Shown here: positions 26,549 through 36,211 of the stretch, piece after piece
Position numbering within the stretch: the stretch's first letter is position 1
Layout: every line of letters begins with the position of its first letter
Translations under genes and position numbers: made by a program
The notes under the pieces: model-generated
Told to the model about the DNA's origin: nothing
The model's input: only the letters and a program-made list of their open reading frames with translations
Database searches by the model: none
Origin: Arthrobacter sp. ERGS1:01
Lineage (GTDB): Bacteria > Actinomycetota > Actinomycetes > Actinomycetales > Micrococcaceae
Length of the DNA stretch: 64,000 bases
Reading direction: 5' to 3'
Assembly (NCBI RefSeq): GCF_001281315.1
Contig: NZ_CP012479.1
Span: forward strand, 744,001 to 808,000

Positions 26549-27634
26549 TTAACCACCAATCGCGCTCATGCTGCGATCCGGCTGCACGAAGTCGGCGTCG
26601 CCAAGCCCTGGATGCCCCATGCCGTGCGCCTTGGGCTTGGCCCACATGGCGTCCTGCCAGCGCGCGGCCACGGCGTCGTCATCGGCGGGGGAGTCACCGG
26701 CACGCAATAGCTCCAACAAATCCACCTCGGTGCGGGAGAACAGGCAGCTCATGACCTTGCCCTCGGCCGTGATCCGGGTGCGCCTGCAGTCGGCGCAGAA
26801 CGGCTCGGTGACGGAGGCGATGATGCCCACGGTGCCCAGCAGCTGCTCGGAGCCGTGCCGGCGCACCTCAAAACGTTCGGCCGGGGCGCCGTCGCGGGCG
26901 CGCGGATCCGTGGTCAGGGCAAAGTCGGTGGACAGGAGTGCACGGATCTCCGCCGCCGTCACCATGCCCTCGCGCGTCCAGCCATGGTCGGCGTCGAGCG
27001 GCATCTGCTCAATGAAACGAAGTTCGTGGCCGCGGTCCAGGCACCACGCCAACAGCTCGGCGGCGTGGTCCTCGTTGACGCCGCGCAACAGCACCGCGTT
27101 GATCTTGATGGGCCGGAGCCCGGCGGCGTCGGCGGCCTCGATGCCGGCCAGTACCTGGTCGAGGAACGGCCTGCGGGTCAGCTGCAGGAATGCATCATGG
27201 TGCAGGGTGTCCATGGAGACGTTGAGGCGGGTCAGGCCGGCGTCGGCCAGGGCGCGCGCCTTCTTGGCGAGTCCCACGCCATTGGTGGTCAGGGAGATGG
27301 GCAGCTCGGGGTGGTTGCGGCGCAGCGCGGCCACAATGTCCACCAGATCGGCCCGGACCAGGGGTTCGCCGCCGGTCAGCCGCAATTCACGGACACCTAG
27401 GTTGCGGACGCCCAGGCCCACCAGGCGCACGATTTCTGCGGCCGTGAGCAGCTTGTCCTTCTTCAACCAGTCAAGCCCGGCCTCCGGCATGCAATAGGTG
27501 CAGCGAAGATTGCACTTGTCGGTCAGGGACAGGCGCATGTCGGTGGCAACCCGGCCAAACTGGTCCCGCAGCCCGGCCCCGGGCGCGGCGGAGGCCACCG
27601 TCGGCATGCCAAGTCCCACCCGTTCAAAGTCCAT
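26549..27634 (-). CDS. moaA: GTP 3',8-cyclase MoaA
   Basis: Radical SAM enzyme for the first step of molybdenum cofactor synthesis; 361 residues. The N-terminal [4Fe-4S] cysteines are C41, C45 and C48 (CNLRCTYC), followed by LRLTGGEPLVRADL. The C-terminal cluster binds through CADCRRTRIT and a later Cys in VMSCLF. The protein ends in Gly-Gly (SAIGG), which in this family enters the active site. It is divergent from the molybdoenzyme gene at 27752, which leaves 117 bp for both promoters, and is followed by moaD. Confidence 0.96.
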   Translation of the reverse strand: MDFERVGLGMPTVASAAPGAGLRDQFGRVATDMRLSLTDKCNLRCTYCMPEAGLDWLKKDKLLTAAEIVRLVGLGVRNLGVRELRLTGGEPLVRADLVDIVAALRRNHPELPISLTTNGVGLAKKARALADAGLTRLNVSMDTLHHDAFLQLTRRPFLDQVLAGIEAADAAGLRPIKINAVLLRGVNEDHAAELLAWCLDRGHELRFIEQMPLDADHGWTREGMVTAAEIRALLSTDFALTTDPRARDGAPAERFEVRRHGSEQLLGTVGIIASVTEPFCADCRRTRITAEGKVMSCLFSRTEVDLLELLRAGDSPADDDAVAARWQDAMWAKPKAHGMGHPGLGDADFVQPDRSMSAIGG

Positions 27635-27751
27635 GGCACCACGCTACGCCATTCAGGCCGCTTGAGGATCGGCCGGGTCTTTGCACAGGCTTCGTCACTA
27701 GACTTGGGTCCAGGCAAATCGATGCCGTGCCGAATGAGCCGGAAGGGCGCC

Positions 27752-29332
27752 ATGGAAGCTCGTCGCTATTGGATTCTGGCCGGAGTGGTCTGTGTTGGCG
27801 TGGGAGTTGCCGCCGGCGAACTGCTCGCGGCCTTCATCAGCCCGTCCGCGTCGCCCGTCAGCGCCGTCGGCCAAAGCGTCATCAGCCTGCTTCCGGGCGG
27901 CATGAAGGAATGGGCCATCCACCTCTTTGGCACCAACGACAAAACCGTCCTCCTCGACTCGATGGTCGTCATCATGGCCGTGTTCGCGGGCCTGGTGGGC
28001 GTGCTTGAGCGCAGGCGCCGCGGGCTGGGCCAAGCCCTGATCGCGGCTTTCGGCGTGGTGGGAATCCTCGCCGTCGCCTCCCTGGCCGACACCACCGCCG
28101 TCGCCTTCGTCGCCCCCGTCGCGGCCGTCGTGGTGGGCATGTCGCTGCTGGCCTGGGTCGCGAACCGCTTCCTGCGCCCGGCACTGGGGCGCCAGCTTAA
28201 GGCCGAGTTCGACGCCGGCCACGGCACCCACAGCGAGGAACCGGCCGCCGTGGTCGCCGGGAACACCTCGCGGCGGACCTTCCTGGCGTACATGGGCGCC
28301 GGCGCGGCCGTGGCGGTCATTGCAGGCGGCGCGGCGGTCATGGTGCGCCGGGCCGCAGTGGTGGTGGCGGACCTGCGCGCCAAGATCAAGCTGCCCCGGC
28401 CCCTCAAGGCCGCGCCCACGGTGCCGGCCGGCGCGGAACTGCCCATCGACGGGCTGACGCCGCTGGTCACCAGCGCCGACTCGTTCTACCGGATCGACAC
28501 GGCCCTGGTGGTGCCGGCGGTCAACTCCGACACCTGGACGCTGAGCGTGACGGGCATGGTGGAGCGGGAAGTGAGCTTGAATTTCGCCGAGCTGCTGGCC
28601 AAACCCATGGTCGAAACGTTCGTGACGATCGGCTGCGTCTCCAACGAGGTGGGCGGAAACCTGGTGGGCAACGCGCTCTGGCTGGGCTGGCCGGTGCGGG
28701 AACTGCTCGCCGAGGCAGGCGTCAAGGCCGGTGCGGACATGGTGCTGTCCACGAGCACCGACGGCTTCACGGCGGGCACCCCGCTGGAAGCCATGACGGA
28801 CGCCCGGGACGCCATCATCGCCGTCGGCATGAACGGCGAGCCGCTGCCCCTGGTCCACGGCTTCCCGGCGCGGCTGATCGTGCCCGGCCTGTACGGCTAC
28901 GTCTCCGGCACCAAATGGCTCAAGGAACTAAAGGTCACCACCTTCGCGGCCGACCAGGGCTATTGGACGCCCCTGGGATGGGACGCGCTGGGACCCATCA
29001 AGACGGCGTCGCGCATCGACGTGCCCGGCGCCGGCGCAAAGACCGCCGCCGGAAAGTTCACCGCGGCCGGCCTCGCCTGGTCACCCGAGCGCGGCATATC
29101 CGGGGTGCAGGTCCAGCTCGACGGCGGCAGCTGGCAAAATGCCACCCTCGCCGTGGCGTTGAACAAGGACACCTGGGTGCAGTGGGAGGCGCCACTGGTC
29201 CTCAGCAGCGGAAACCACGAGCTGAAGGTCCGGGCCATTGACGGCACGGGTGCCGTGCAGACGGGAGTCGCGGCACCGCCGGAGCCCAACGGCGCCACCG
29301 GCTACGACACCGTGAACTTCTCCACGAGATGA
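27752..29332 (+). CDS. Membrane-anchored molybdopterin-dependent oxidoreductase (sulfite oxidase family)
   Basis: A 526-residue protein. Five hydrophobic segments occupy about residues 6-215, the last (AYMGAGAAVAVIAGGAAVMV) directly preceded by a twin-arginine-like NTSRRTFLAY. From about 255 onward comes the catalytic SUOX/YedY-type domain. Its molybdenum-ligating cysteine is probably the one in VTIGCVSNEVGGNLVGNALW. A C-terminal Ig-like dimerisation domain follows (SPERGISGVQVQLDGGSWQNA). I chose ATG 27752 because GGAAGGG precedes it; the open frame extends further up without a ribosome site. It sits among the cofactor genes it needs. Substrate unknown; the catalytic domain should be outside the membrane. 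Confidence 0.9.
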   Translation: MEARRYWILAGVVCVGVGVAAGELLAAFISPSASPVSAVGQSVISLLPGGMKEWAIHLFGTNDKTVLLDSMVVIMAVFAGLVGVLERRRRGLGQALIAAFGVVGILAVASLADTTAVAFVAPVAAVVVGMSLLAWVANRFLRPALGRQLKAEFDAGHGTHSEEPAAVVAGNTSRRTFLAYMGAGAAVAVIAGGAAVMVRRAAVVVADLRAKIKLPRPLKAAPTVPAGAELPIDGLTPLVTSADSFYRIDTALVVPAVNSDTWTLSVTGMVEREVSLNFAELLAKPMVETFVTIGCVSNEVGGNLVGNALWLGWPVRELLAEAGVKAGADMVLSTSTDGFTAGTPLEAMTDARDAIIAVGMNGEPLPLVHGFPARLIVPGLYGYVSGTKWLKELKVTTFAADQGYWTPLGWDALGPIKTASRIDVPGAGAKTAAGKFTAAGLAWSPERGISGVQVQLDGGSWQNATLAVALNKDTWVQWEAPLVLSSGNHELKVRAIDGTGAVQTGVAAPPEPNGATGYDTVNFSTR

Positions 29333-29443
29333 CCCTTCGCGTTTTGGTTGCCGCCCGGCGGGCTGCCGCCGGCCCACCCGGCGGCTGCCCTAGGATGGAG
29401 GTCAGCCAGGACGCCGCGTGGCGTCGTGCCGGGAGGGACCAAA

Positions 29444-30739
29444 ATGCGTAGAACTGTCGCGGAACACCAGCTTGCCGTCCGCGAGGTGCTGGCCAGGGCG
29501 TGGTACGCCCCGGGCGGCGCCGCCGTGCGCAACACCGCGGGAGTGCGGATTCCGCTGACCGAGGCCCCGGGACGGGTGCTGGCCGCCGATCTGGCGGCCC
29601 CCGTCGACCTGCCACCGTTTGCCAACTCGCAAATGGACGGCTTTGCCATCCAGGTTCCGGAGAATCAGCCCAAAGTGGTTGATTTGGCCGAATCAACCAC
29701 TTATCTGGTCGGCGCCACGATTCCGGCCGGAATCCTCGCCCCGCCTCTTGTGGCCGGGACGGCCGCCCCCATCATGACGGGAGCCATGCTGCCCGAGGGG
29801 GCCAACGCCGTGGTACCCGTCGAGGCCGCCCAGCCCGCACACTTTCCGGATGAGGGTGAATCGGTCACCCTGCCGGGCACGGCCCCCGGCATCTTTGTCC
29901 GGGACCGGGGCAGCGACCTGCCGCGGGGCAGTATTGCGATAGCCGCCGGCACCCTGCTCAACCCGGCCCACGTCGGGTTGGCCTCCGCGCTTGGCTGCAC
30001 GGGCCTGGTGGTGCGCCGGCGCGTGCGGGTGCTGCTGGTGACCACGGGGGACGAGGTGTTGCTGCCCGGCGATCCTCGTGCGGCCGACGGCCTGCCCGAG
30101 GGGAAGATCTTCGACGCCAACATGGCGTTGCTCCGCGCGAACCTGCTCGACGCCGGTGCCGAGGTGGTGCTGGCGCCGGTTGTCTCGGATGAGCCGCGGG
30201 CGCTGTTGGCGGCCCTTGACTCCTTCGTGGACGGTGCAGGCTCGGACGGCGCCGCCGCGGTCGATTTGATCCTGTCCACCGGCGGGATCAGCGCCGGCGC
30301 GTTCGAAGTGGTCAAACAGGCACTGGCCGAACTTGACGTGGACTTTGTCTCCGTGGGGCTGCAGCCGGGCGGGCCGCAGGCGCTGGGCACGTACAAGGGT
30401 GTGCCGTTCATCGGCTTCCCGGGCAACCCGGTCAGCGGCGTGGTGTCCTTTGAGCTGTTCCTGCGCCCGGCCATGACCGCACTCCTGGGCGGACCCGCGC
30501 CGCGCCACCGGGCCTTGGCAACCCTGGCCCACCCCATGACGTCCCCGGCCGGAAAGCACCAGGTGCGACGCGGCGTCTACGAGGGGCCCGCCTTCGAATC
30601 CGCCGCGTCCGTGCGGGAGGTGGGCGGACCGTCGTCGCACCTTTTGGGTGCGCTGGCACAAGCCAACGCCCTGATCCACATCCCGGCCGGCGTGACGGAA
30701 TTGCAGGCCGGGGCAAAAGTGGAAGTATGGCTGTTGTGA
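29444..30739 (+). CDS. moeA: Molybdopterin molybdenumtransferase MoeA
   Basis: This is 431 residues from ATG 29444, with GGGAGG eight bases upstream. MoeA inserts molybdate into adenylated molybdopterin. Signatures include [48 protein letters not shown], the [17 protein letters not shown] active-site region and [20 protein letters not shown] short Asp/Ala insert (residues about 265-275) is of no obvious consequence. It overlaps moaC by 13 bp, so moeA, moaC, mog and moaE form one operon, probably with the molybdoenzyme gene 111 bp upstream. Confidence 0.96.
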   Translation: MRRTVAEHQLAVREVLARAWYAPGGAAVRNTAGVRIPLTEAPGRVLAADLAAPVDLPPFANSQMDGFAIQVPENQPKVVDLAESTTYLVGATIPAGILAPPLVAGTAAPIMTGAMLPEGANAVVPVEAAQPAHFPDEGESVTLPGTAPGIFVRDRGSDLPRGSIAIAAGTLLNPAHVGLASALGCTGLVVRRRVRVLLVTTGDEVLLPGDPRAADGLPEGKIFDANMALLRANLLDAGAEVVLAPVVSDEPRALLAALDSFVDGAGSDGAAAVDLILSTGGISAGAFEVVKQALAELDVDFVSVGLQPGGPQALGTYKGVPFIGFPGNPVSGVVSFELFLRPAMTALLGGPAPRHRALATLAHPMTSPAGKHQVRRGVYEGPAFESAASVREVGGPSSHLLGALAQANALIHIPAGVTELQAGAKVEVWLL

Positions 30740-31254
30740 CTGATCCCAACACCGCCCCCGAATTAACCCACCTGCGCCACGACGGCACCGCCCAGATGGT
30801 CGACGTGTCCGCCAAGGCCGTCACGGTGCGCGAAGCCACCGCCACGGCCACCGTGACCACAACCCCCGAGGTCATGGCCTTGCTCGGCGCCGGCGAACTG
30901 CCCAAGGGCGACGCCCTGGCCGTGGCCCGGGTGGCCGGGATCATGGCCGCCAAGAAAACCCCCGAACTTATCCCGCTGTGCCACCCGCTGCCCATCTCCA
31001 AGGTCACGGTCGACTTTGACCTCGGGTCCGGAAGCGTGCGCATCCAGGCCCTCGTGAAAACCCGCGGCGTCACGGGCGTGGAGATGGAGGCGCTGACCGC
31101 CGTGTCCGTGGCCGCCCTGAGCGTCTATGACATGATCAAGGCCGTGGACAAGCATGCCGTCATCTCCGGCATCCAGGTCCTGGCCAAGAGCGGCGGCAAA
31201 AGCGGCGACTGGAAAATCGGCAGCGAATCCGCGGAGAAGGAAGCAACCCCATGA
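30727..31254 (+). CDS. moaC: Cyclic pyranopterin monophosphate synthase MoaC
   Basis: This gene encodes 175 residues. The family signatures are [16 protein letters not shown], the catalytic-site region [12 protein letters not shown] and [22 protein letters not shown] with its essential Lys-Ala-Val-Asp-Lys (KAVDKH). MoaC converts the MoaA product into cyclic pyranopterin monophosphate. It overlaps moeA upstream by 13 bp in another frame and mog downstream by 4 bp. C-terminal tail of about 20 residues is polar and variable. Confidence 0.96.
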   Translation: MAVVTDPNTAPELTHLRHDGTAQMVDVSAKAVTVREATATATVTTTPEVMALLGAGELPKGDALAVARVAGIMAAKKTPELIPLCHPLPISKVTVDFDLGSGSVRIQALVKTRGVTGVEMEALTAVSVAALSVYDMIKAVDKHAVISGIQVLAKSGGKSGDWKIGSESAEKEATP

Positions 31255-31751
31255 GCGCTTGTGAACCCGGCACCTCCCTGGGCCCGGCCGGCGTCGTCAT
31301 CGCCTCGACCCGCGCCGCAACCGGCGTCTACGAGGACAAGACCGGCCCCATCATCGCCGACTGGCTCACCGAGCACGGTTTCGACACCATCCCCGTGATC
31401 GTGGTCCCGGACGGCCCCGCCGTGGGCGCGGCATTGCGGGCCCTGCTGACAAAACAACCCGCCGTGATCCTGACCAGCGGCGGCACGGGCCTGAGCCCCA
31501 CCGACGAAACCCCGGAAATGACGCTGCCCGTGCTGGAACGCGAAATTCCGGGCATCATGGAGGCCATCCGGGCCGCCGGCCTGGCCAAGACGCCCATGGC
31601 CGCGCTCAGCCGCGGACACGCGGGCACGGCCGGGCGCACGCTGATCGTCAACCTGCCCGGCTCGCCGTCGGGCGTCATGGACGGTTTGGCCGTGCTGGAC
31701 CCCATCATCGGGCACATCTGCGAGCAGGTGGGCGGCGGCCATGGCCACTAA
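31251..31751 (+). CDS. mog: MogA/MoaB-family molybdopterin adenylyltransferase
   Basis: This is a 166-residue single-domain protein. It shows [37 protein letters not shown] (the molybdopterin-binding TSGGTG loop) and [17 protein letters not shown]. MogA/MoaB proteins adenylate molybdopterin before MoeA adds molybdenum. Start overlaps moaC (ATGA) and the end overlaps moaE by 11 bp. Sequence alone does not cleanly separate MogA from MoaB naming. Confidence 0.92.
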   Translation: MSACEPGTSLGPAGVVIASTRAATGVYEDKTGPIIADWLTEHGFDTIPVIVVPDGPAVGAALRALLTKQPAVILTSGGTGLSPTDETPEMTLPVLEREIPGIMEAIRAAGLAKTPMAALSRGHAGTAGRTLIVNLPGSPSGVMDGLAVLDPIIGHICEQVGGGHGH

Positions 31752-32196
31752 CGTCGAAGTCGTGGCCGCCTCGCTCAGCGACCAGCCAATCTCCGTCGAC
31801 GCCGCCATTGCCGCCGTCGAATCCGACGCCGCCGGGGCAGTTGTCAGCTTCAGCGGGGTGGTGCGCAACCACGACGGCGGCAAACAAGTCGCCCGGCTGA
31901 GCTACAGCGCCCACCCGCTCGCCAAGACGGTCCTCGACGACGTCGTCACCTCCGTCGCGGCCGGCGCCGCGGACCCCGACGGCCACCCCGTGCGGGTCTG
32001 GGTGGCCCACCGGGTGGGACCCCTGGAGATCGGCGAACCGGCCCTCGTGTGCGCCGTCGCCTCCTCGCACCGGGCCGAGGCCTTTGAGCTGTGCTCGGCC
32101 CTCGTGGAGCGGATCAAGGCCGAGGTGCCCATCTGGAAGGAACAGTTCTTCACCGACGGGACGGTCGAATGGGTGGGCGCCGGAGGAGCTGCGTAA
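31741..32196 (+). CDS. moaE: Molybdopterin synthase catalytic subunit MoaE
   Basis: This is 151 residues, the large subunit that uses MoaD thiocarboxylate to make molybdopterin. Seen are AVVSFSGVVRNHDGGKQVARLSYSAHP, RVWVAHRVGPLEIGEPALVCAV and the catalytic lysine region ALVERIKAEVPIWKEQFF. It is the last gene of the moeA-moaC-mog-moaE operon; dapB follows after 19 bp with its own -10 box. Confidence 0.96.
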   Translation: MATNVEVVAASLSDQPISVDAAIAAVESDAAGAVVSFSGVVRNHDGGKQVARLSYSAHPLAKTVLDDVVTSVAAGAADPDGHPVRVWVAHRVGPLEIGEPALVCAVASSHRAEAFELCSALVERIKAEVPIWKEQFFTDGTVEWVGAGGAA

Positions 32197-32202
32197 AACC
32201 AG

Positions 32203-32208
32203 TAGTCT
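32203..32208 (+). promoter_or_regulatory. Leaderless -10 box of dapB
   Basis: TAGTCT, seven bases before the dapB ATG, which lacks a ribosome site. Confidence 0.6.
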
Positions 32209-32215
32209 TAAACGC

Positions 32216-32974
32216 ATGAGTGAATTGCTGAAGGTGGCCGTGCTCGGTGCCAAGGGACGAATGGGAACGGCCGCCGTTGCGGCCATCGACGGGGCCGCGG
32301 ACATGGAGCTGGTGGCAGCCCTGGGCCGCAACGACTCCCTGGACGTCCTGCTCGACGCCGGCGCCGACGTGATCGTGGATTTGACCGTCCCTGACTCCAC
32401 CGAAGCCAACATCCGCTTCGCCGTCGAACACGGCATCCACGCCGTGGTCGGCACCACCGGCTGGAATGCCGAGCGGCTGGCCTCGCTGGAAGCACTGCTC
32501 GCCGCGCACCCGGACACCGGCGTGCTGATCGCCCCGAACTTCGCCCTGGGCTCCGTGCTGGCCACCCGCTTTGCCGCGCAGGCCGCCAAATACTTTGAGT
32601 CGGTGGAGATCATCGAACTCCACCACCCCCGCAAGGTCGATGCGCCCTCCGGCACGGCCCTGCGTACGGCGCAGCTCATCGCGGCCGCCCGCGCCGAAGC
32701 CGGCGTCGCCGACGCCCCCGACGCCACCGAAACCGATCCCGACGGCGCCCGCGGAGCCTCGATCGAGGGCATCCCCGTGCACAGCGTCCGGCTGGCCGGC
32801 CTGGTGGCCCACCAGGAAGTGCTGCTGGGCAGCGCCGGGGAGCAGCTGACCATCCGCCACGACTCCTTCAACCACGCCTCGTTCATGCCCGGCGTGCTGC
32901 TCGGCGTGCGCACCGTGGGAACCCGCCCCGGGCTGACGGTGGGCCTCGACGGCTACCTGGACCTGGAAGGCTGA
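32216..32974 (+). CDS. dapB: 4-hydroxy-tetrahydrodipicolinate reductase
   Basis: This is 252 residues. The N-terminal NAD(P)H-binding loop is GAKGRMG (11-17) and the substrate/catalytic motif is ELHHPRKVDAPSGTA, with the catalytic His and Lys. DapB works in the diaminopimelate/lysine pathway, directly after DapA (encoded at 35304). The short open frame upstream of the ATG overlaps moaE and is not part of the gene. A hypothetical membrane protein gene begins 3 bp after the stop. Confidence 0.97.
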   Translation: MSELLKVAVLGAKGRMGTAAVAAIDGAADMELVAALGRNDSLDVLLDAGADVIVDLTVPDSTEANIRFAVEHGIHAVVGTTGWNAERLASLEALLAAHPDTGVLIAPNFALGSVLATRFAAQAAKYFESVEIIELHHPRKVDAPSGTALRTAQLIAAARAEAGVADAPDATETDPDGARGASIEGIPVHSVRLAGLVAHQEVLLGSAGEQLTIRHDSFNHASFMPGVLLGVRTVGTRPGLTVGLDGYLDLEG

Positions 32975-32977
32975 GCC

Positions 32978-33424
32978 ATGTCAAAGACAAAACTATGGGT
33001 TGGCGCCATTTGCCTGCTGCTGGTGTTCTACCTGGTGGTCATGGTGCAGCGATCCTTCACGCTGATGTTCGTTTCGCCCGAATGGCAGGCCAAGCTCCTG
33101 GGCGCCGCCTACTTCCTGGTGCCGTTCGTCGCGGCCTGGGCGCTGATCAGCGAGGTGCTCTTTGGCGCCCGCACGGAAAAGCTGGCCAAGATCCTCGAGA
33201 CCGAGGGCGGCCTGCCCGAGGACACGCTGCCGCGCACCCCGGCCGGCCGGATTGTCCGTGCCGCCGCCGACGCCGAGTTTGAAAAGTACAAGGCCGAGGC
33301 CGAATCTGCGCCCGACGACTGGCGGTCCTGGTTCCGGCTTTCCTGCGCCTACGACGCCGCCGGCGACCGCAAGCGCGCCCGCAAGTCCATGCGCGACGCC
33401 ATCACGATGTTCCGCGCCGGCTGA
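32978..33424 (+). CDS. Membrane protein with TPR-like C-terminus
   Basis: This gene encodes 148 residues. Two membrane spans (about 6-26 and 43-63) are followed by a soluble part rich in charged helices. Its end reads WRSWFRLSCAYDAAGDRKRARKSMRDAI, a single tetratricopeptide-like helix pair. It starts 3 bp after dapB, so it is cotranscribed with it; I know this pairing only as a general actinobacterial pattern, not a function. It may be a small membrane adaptor. Confidence 0.8.
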   Translation: MSKTKLWVGAICLLLVFYLVVMVQRSFTLMFVSPEWQAKLLGAAYFLVPFVAAWALISEVLFGARTEKLAKILETEGGLPEDTLPRTPAGRIVRAAADAEFEKYKAEAESAPDDWRSWFRLSCAYDAAGDRKRARKSMRDAITMFRAG

Positions 33425-33519
33425 CACTGCCGTCTGTGTTGCACTTGTTGGACGTGGAAAGCGATATCCCGTCGAATTGCGTGAAACAACCGCAACATAG
33501 ATCCACGAGAGGCAAGACC

Positions 33520-34323
33520 ATGGCAAGCAGCACACTCAACCCGATTGACGGCGTCGAACTTTCCTATGACGTGGTGGGGGAGGGCGCACCGATCCTGCTG
33601 CTCCACGGCAGCGCGCTGAGCCGTGCCATCTGGCGCGGATTCGGCTACACCAAGGCGCTGCGGGAAAACCACCAGGTCATCACCATGGACCTGCGCGGCC
33701 ACGGGCGCAGCGGCAAGCCAACCGGACAGGCCGACTACGCCATGGAGCTGCTGGTCTCCGACGCGCTGGCCGTGCTGGACGCCGCCGGCGCCCCGCGGGC
33801 CCACTTTGGCGGCTACTCCGTGGGCTCCCGGATCGGATTCTCCCTGGCGGTTGCCGCGCCGGAGCGCCTTCTCTCGCTGACCACGCTTGGCGGGACGTTC
33901 CGAATCCAGCCCGGCAGCGTGGGCAAGCTGTTCTTCCCCGATTACGACGCCGCCCTCGGCAATGCCGGCATGCCCGGCTTTGTGGAAGGCTGGGAACGGC
34001 GGATCGGCGGTCCCCTCGACGCGCAGACCAGGGCCGCGTTCCTGGCCAACGACGCCACGGCGCTGCGGTCCTACTTCCGGCAAACCGAGGCCGAGTCCGC
34101 CATCGCCGAATCCGCCATTGCCGCCATTGCGCTGCCGGCCCTGTTGATGGCCGGCACGGCCGACCGGGACCGACTGGTCGATTCGCGGCGCGCCGCCGAG
34201 CTCATGCCCAACGCCCGCGTCGTTGAGCTCCCCGGCCGCAACCACGGCAGCACACTGGTGCCCGCCCAGCCGATCCTCGACGAATGGCTGCCGTTCCTGG
34301 CCGGAGTCGGCGCAAGCAGCTAA
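33520..34323 (+). CDS. Alpha/beta hydrolase
   Basis: This is 267 residues from ATG 33520, preceded by GAGAGG. Typical parts of the fold are visible: the oxyanion-hole HG in ILLLHGSALSRAIW, the nucleophile elbow GGYSVGSRIGF (Ser in GYSVGS), an Asp in AGTADRDRLVD and the catalytic His in GRNHGSTLV. Size and layout fit hydrolases of the haloalkane dehalogenase/lactonase/esterase type, but the substrate cannot be named. Single gene with its own 95-bp upstream region. Confidence 0.88.
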   Translation: MASSTLNPIDGVELSYDVVGEGAPILLLHGSALSRAIWRGFGYTKALRENHQVITMDLRGHGRSGKPTGQADYAMELLVSDALAVLDAAGAPRAHFGGYSVGSRIGFSLAVAAPERLLSLTTLGGTFRIQPGSVGKLFFPDYDAALGNAGMPGFVEGWERRIGGPLDAQTRAAFLANDATALRSYFRQTEAESAIAESAIAAIALPALLMAGTADRDRLVDSRRAAELMPNARVVELPGRNHGSTLVPAQPILDEWLPFLAGVGASS

Positions 34324-34341
34324 GACGCGGCGCCTGAACGT

Positions 34342-35220
34342 TCAGTCGTTGCCGGGCCGCAGCGGCGGCACCGCCGACGCCGGCCCGTCGGAAACATGAC
34401 CGCCGGCGGCCGGTCCGGCGGAACCCGGCCGGCCGGCGTCGTAGGCGGCCAGCACGGCGGGGATCATCGCGGCGGAGGCCCGCCGGTAGCCCAGGCTCGA
34501 GGGGTGGAAACCGTCAATGGAAAACATGTCGCGGGGCTCCTCCAGGAAGATCTGCCGCACGGCCCGCCCCAGCAGCACGGGGTGCGCGCCGGCCGCCCGG
34601 GCCGCCTTGAACTGGGCCGCGGCCAGCCGCCGGGACATCTGGCCGCCAAATTCGCGCAGGGGGGAGGGCAGCGACGGCAGCGTGTCAAAGTCCGGGCAGG
34701 TGCCCACCACCACCTCGCCGCCCGCGAGCCGCAGCCTGCCGATCACCGCGCCGAGCGCCTTGACGGAATCGGCGAGCGGCACGTGGTTCGTCAGATCGTT
34801 GCCGCCCACCACGATGACGGTAATGTCCGGCACTTTCCCCTCCGGCAGGGTGTCGATCTGGTGGTCAAGGGTCGAGGTGCGGGCCCCCACCGCGGCCACG
34901 GTGCGCAACTCCACCGCCCGGTGTGCGTGGTCGGAGAGCGCCACGGCCAGGTTGGCGCCCAGGGTCGCGGACGCCGTCGCCGCCCCCAGGCTGTCCGCCA
35001 CGGAGTCCCCGGCCACCACCAGCAGCAGCGGGTTTCCCCAGGCGGGGCGGTACACGCGGTCCGCGTCAGGGCCGCGATCACCAAGGCGGTGCCCCACGGT
35101 TTGCGCCGCCATGCGCCCCTCGGTGCGGAACAGCAGGGCGATTCCGCCCACGGTTGCCGCCACGCTGCCGGCCACGATGGCACCGGCAAGTCCGGCCCGG
35201 CGCAGCGAAGAGAGGTCCAT
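34342..35220 (-). CDS. SGNH/GDSL hydrolase with N-terminal membrane anchor
   Basis: This gene encodes 292 residues. A hydrophobic segment at about 8-32 (AGLAGAIVAGSVAATVGGIALLF) serves as anchor or signal. The SGNH blocks follow: VVAGDSVADSLG with the nucleophile Ser, a Gly region, VVGGNDLTNHV with the Asn, and DGFHPSSLGY with the catalytic Asp and His. The C-terminal 40 residues are Gly/Pro/Ala-rich. Likely an envelope lipase or esterase facing outside. Convergent with the alpha/beta hydrolase gene and divergent from dapA. Confidence 0.88.
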   Translation of the reverse strand: MDLSSLRRAGLAGAIVAGSVAATVGGIALLFRTEGRMAAQTVGHRLGDRGPDADRVYRPAWGNPLLLVVAGDSVADSLGAATASATLGANLAVALSDHAHRAVELRTVAAVGARTSTLDHQIDTLPEGKVPDITVIVVGGNDLTNHVPLADSVKALGAVIGRLRLAGGEVVVGTCPDFDTLPSLPSPLREFGGQMSRRLAAAQFKAARAAGAHPVLLGRAVRQIFLEEPRDMFSIDGFHPSSLGYRRASAAMIPAVLAAYDAGRPGSAGPAAGGHVSDGPASAVPPLRPGND

Positions 35221-35290
35221 GCTGGAAGTATAGGCTGCGCCGCCCTGTCCGCCCCGTGGCCGGCGTTGAACGAAATCAAGGCGGAGCAGG

Positions 35291-35296
35291 TAACGT
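35291..35296 (+). promoter_or_regulatory. Leaderless -10 box of dapA
   Basis: TAACGT, seven bases before the dapA ATG; no ribosome site is present. Confidence 0.55.
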
Positions 35297-35303
35297 TTTA
35301 CCC

Positions 35304-36209
35304 ATGTCTGCCTCTGTGTCTAGCAACCGCCCCTTCGGAACTCTGGTGCCTGCAATGGTCACCCCCTTCACCGCCGACGGCGAAGTGGACTACAAGCAGG
35401 CGGCCGCACTGGCCAACAAGCTGGTCGACGATGGCTGCGACGGCCTCGTCGTTACCGGCACCACGGGTGAAACCTCCACCCTGACGGACGAGGAAAACCT
35501 TGGCATGTTCGCCGCGGTCCTGGACGCCGTGGGCGACCGGGCCCGGGTCATCGCCGGCACCGGCACCAACGACACCCGCCACTCCATCAGCCTCTCCAAG
35601 CGTGCCGCCGCCCTGGGCGTCCACGGCCTGCTGATCGTCACCCCGTACTACAACAAGCCCAGCCAGGCCGGCATCCAGGCCCACTTCGAGGCGATTGCCG
35701 ACTCCACCGAGCTGCCCGTCATGGTGTACGACATTCCCGGCCGTGCCGGAGTCCCCATCACTACCGAAACCATCATCAAGCTGGCCGACCACCCGCGGAT
35801 CCTTGCGCTCAAGGACGCCAAGGCCGACTTCTCCGCCACAACGCGCGTGCTGGCCAACACCGACCTCGACGTGTACTCGGGCGACGACGGACTGACGCTG
35901 CCGCTGATGGCCGCCGGCGCCGTCGGACTCGTCAGCGTCACCGCGCATGTGGCAACCAAGGCGTTCCGCGCACTCATTGACGCGGCCGCGGCCGGCGACT
36001 TCGCCACGGCCCGCCGCATCCACTTCGAGCTGGATCCGGTCATCCGGGCCGCCATGGGCCACGTGCAGGGCGCGGTGGCCGTCAAACAAATTCTTAAGTG
36101 GCAGGGAATCCTGTCCAACTCGGTGGTCCGGCTTCCCTTGGTGGAACCGGGCGAGGCCGAGATCGCCATGATCAAGGCTGACCTTGCGGAAGCTGGAATG
36201 GAAGTGTAA
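35304..36209 (+). CDS. dapA: 4-hydroxy-tetrahydrodipicolinate synthase
   Basis: This is 301 residues, a TIM-barrel aldolase that condenses pyruvate with aspartate semialdehyde. The Schiff-base lysine is K170 (ILALKDAKAD), the catalytic tyrosine is Y142 (VMVYDIPGRAG), and the TGTTGET substrate loop lies at 51-57. TPYYNKPSQ is also conserved. The long open frame upstream is the antisense of the SGNH gene and is not coding. rnj begins 2 bp after the stop, so dapA and rnj share a transcript. Confidence 0.97.
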   Translation: MSASVSSNRPFGTLVPAMVTPFTADGEVDYKQAAALANKLVDDGCDGLVVTGTTGETSTLTDEENLGMFAAVLDAVGDRARVIAGTGTNDTRHSISLSKRAAALGVHGLLIVTPYYNKPSQAGIQAHFEAIADSTELPVMVYDIPGRAGVPITTETIIKLADHPRILALKDAKADFSATTRVLANTDLDVYSGDDGLTLPLMAAGAVGLVSVTAHVATKAFRALIDAAAAGDFATARRIHFELDPVIRAAMGHVQGAVAVKQILKWQGILSNSVVRLPLVEPGEAEIAMIKADLAEAGMEV

Positions 36210-36211
36210 CC

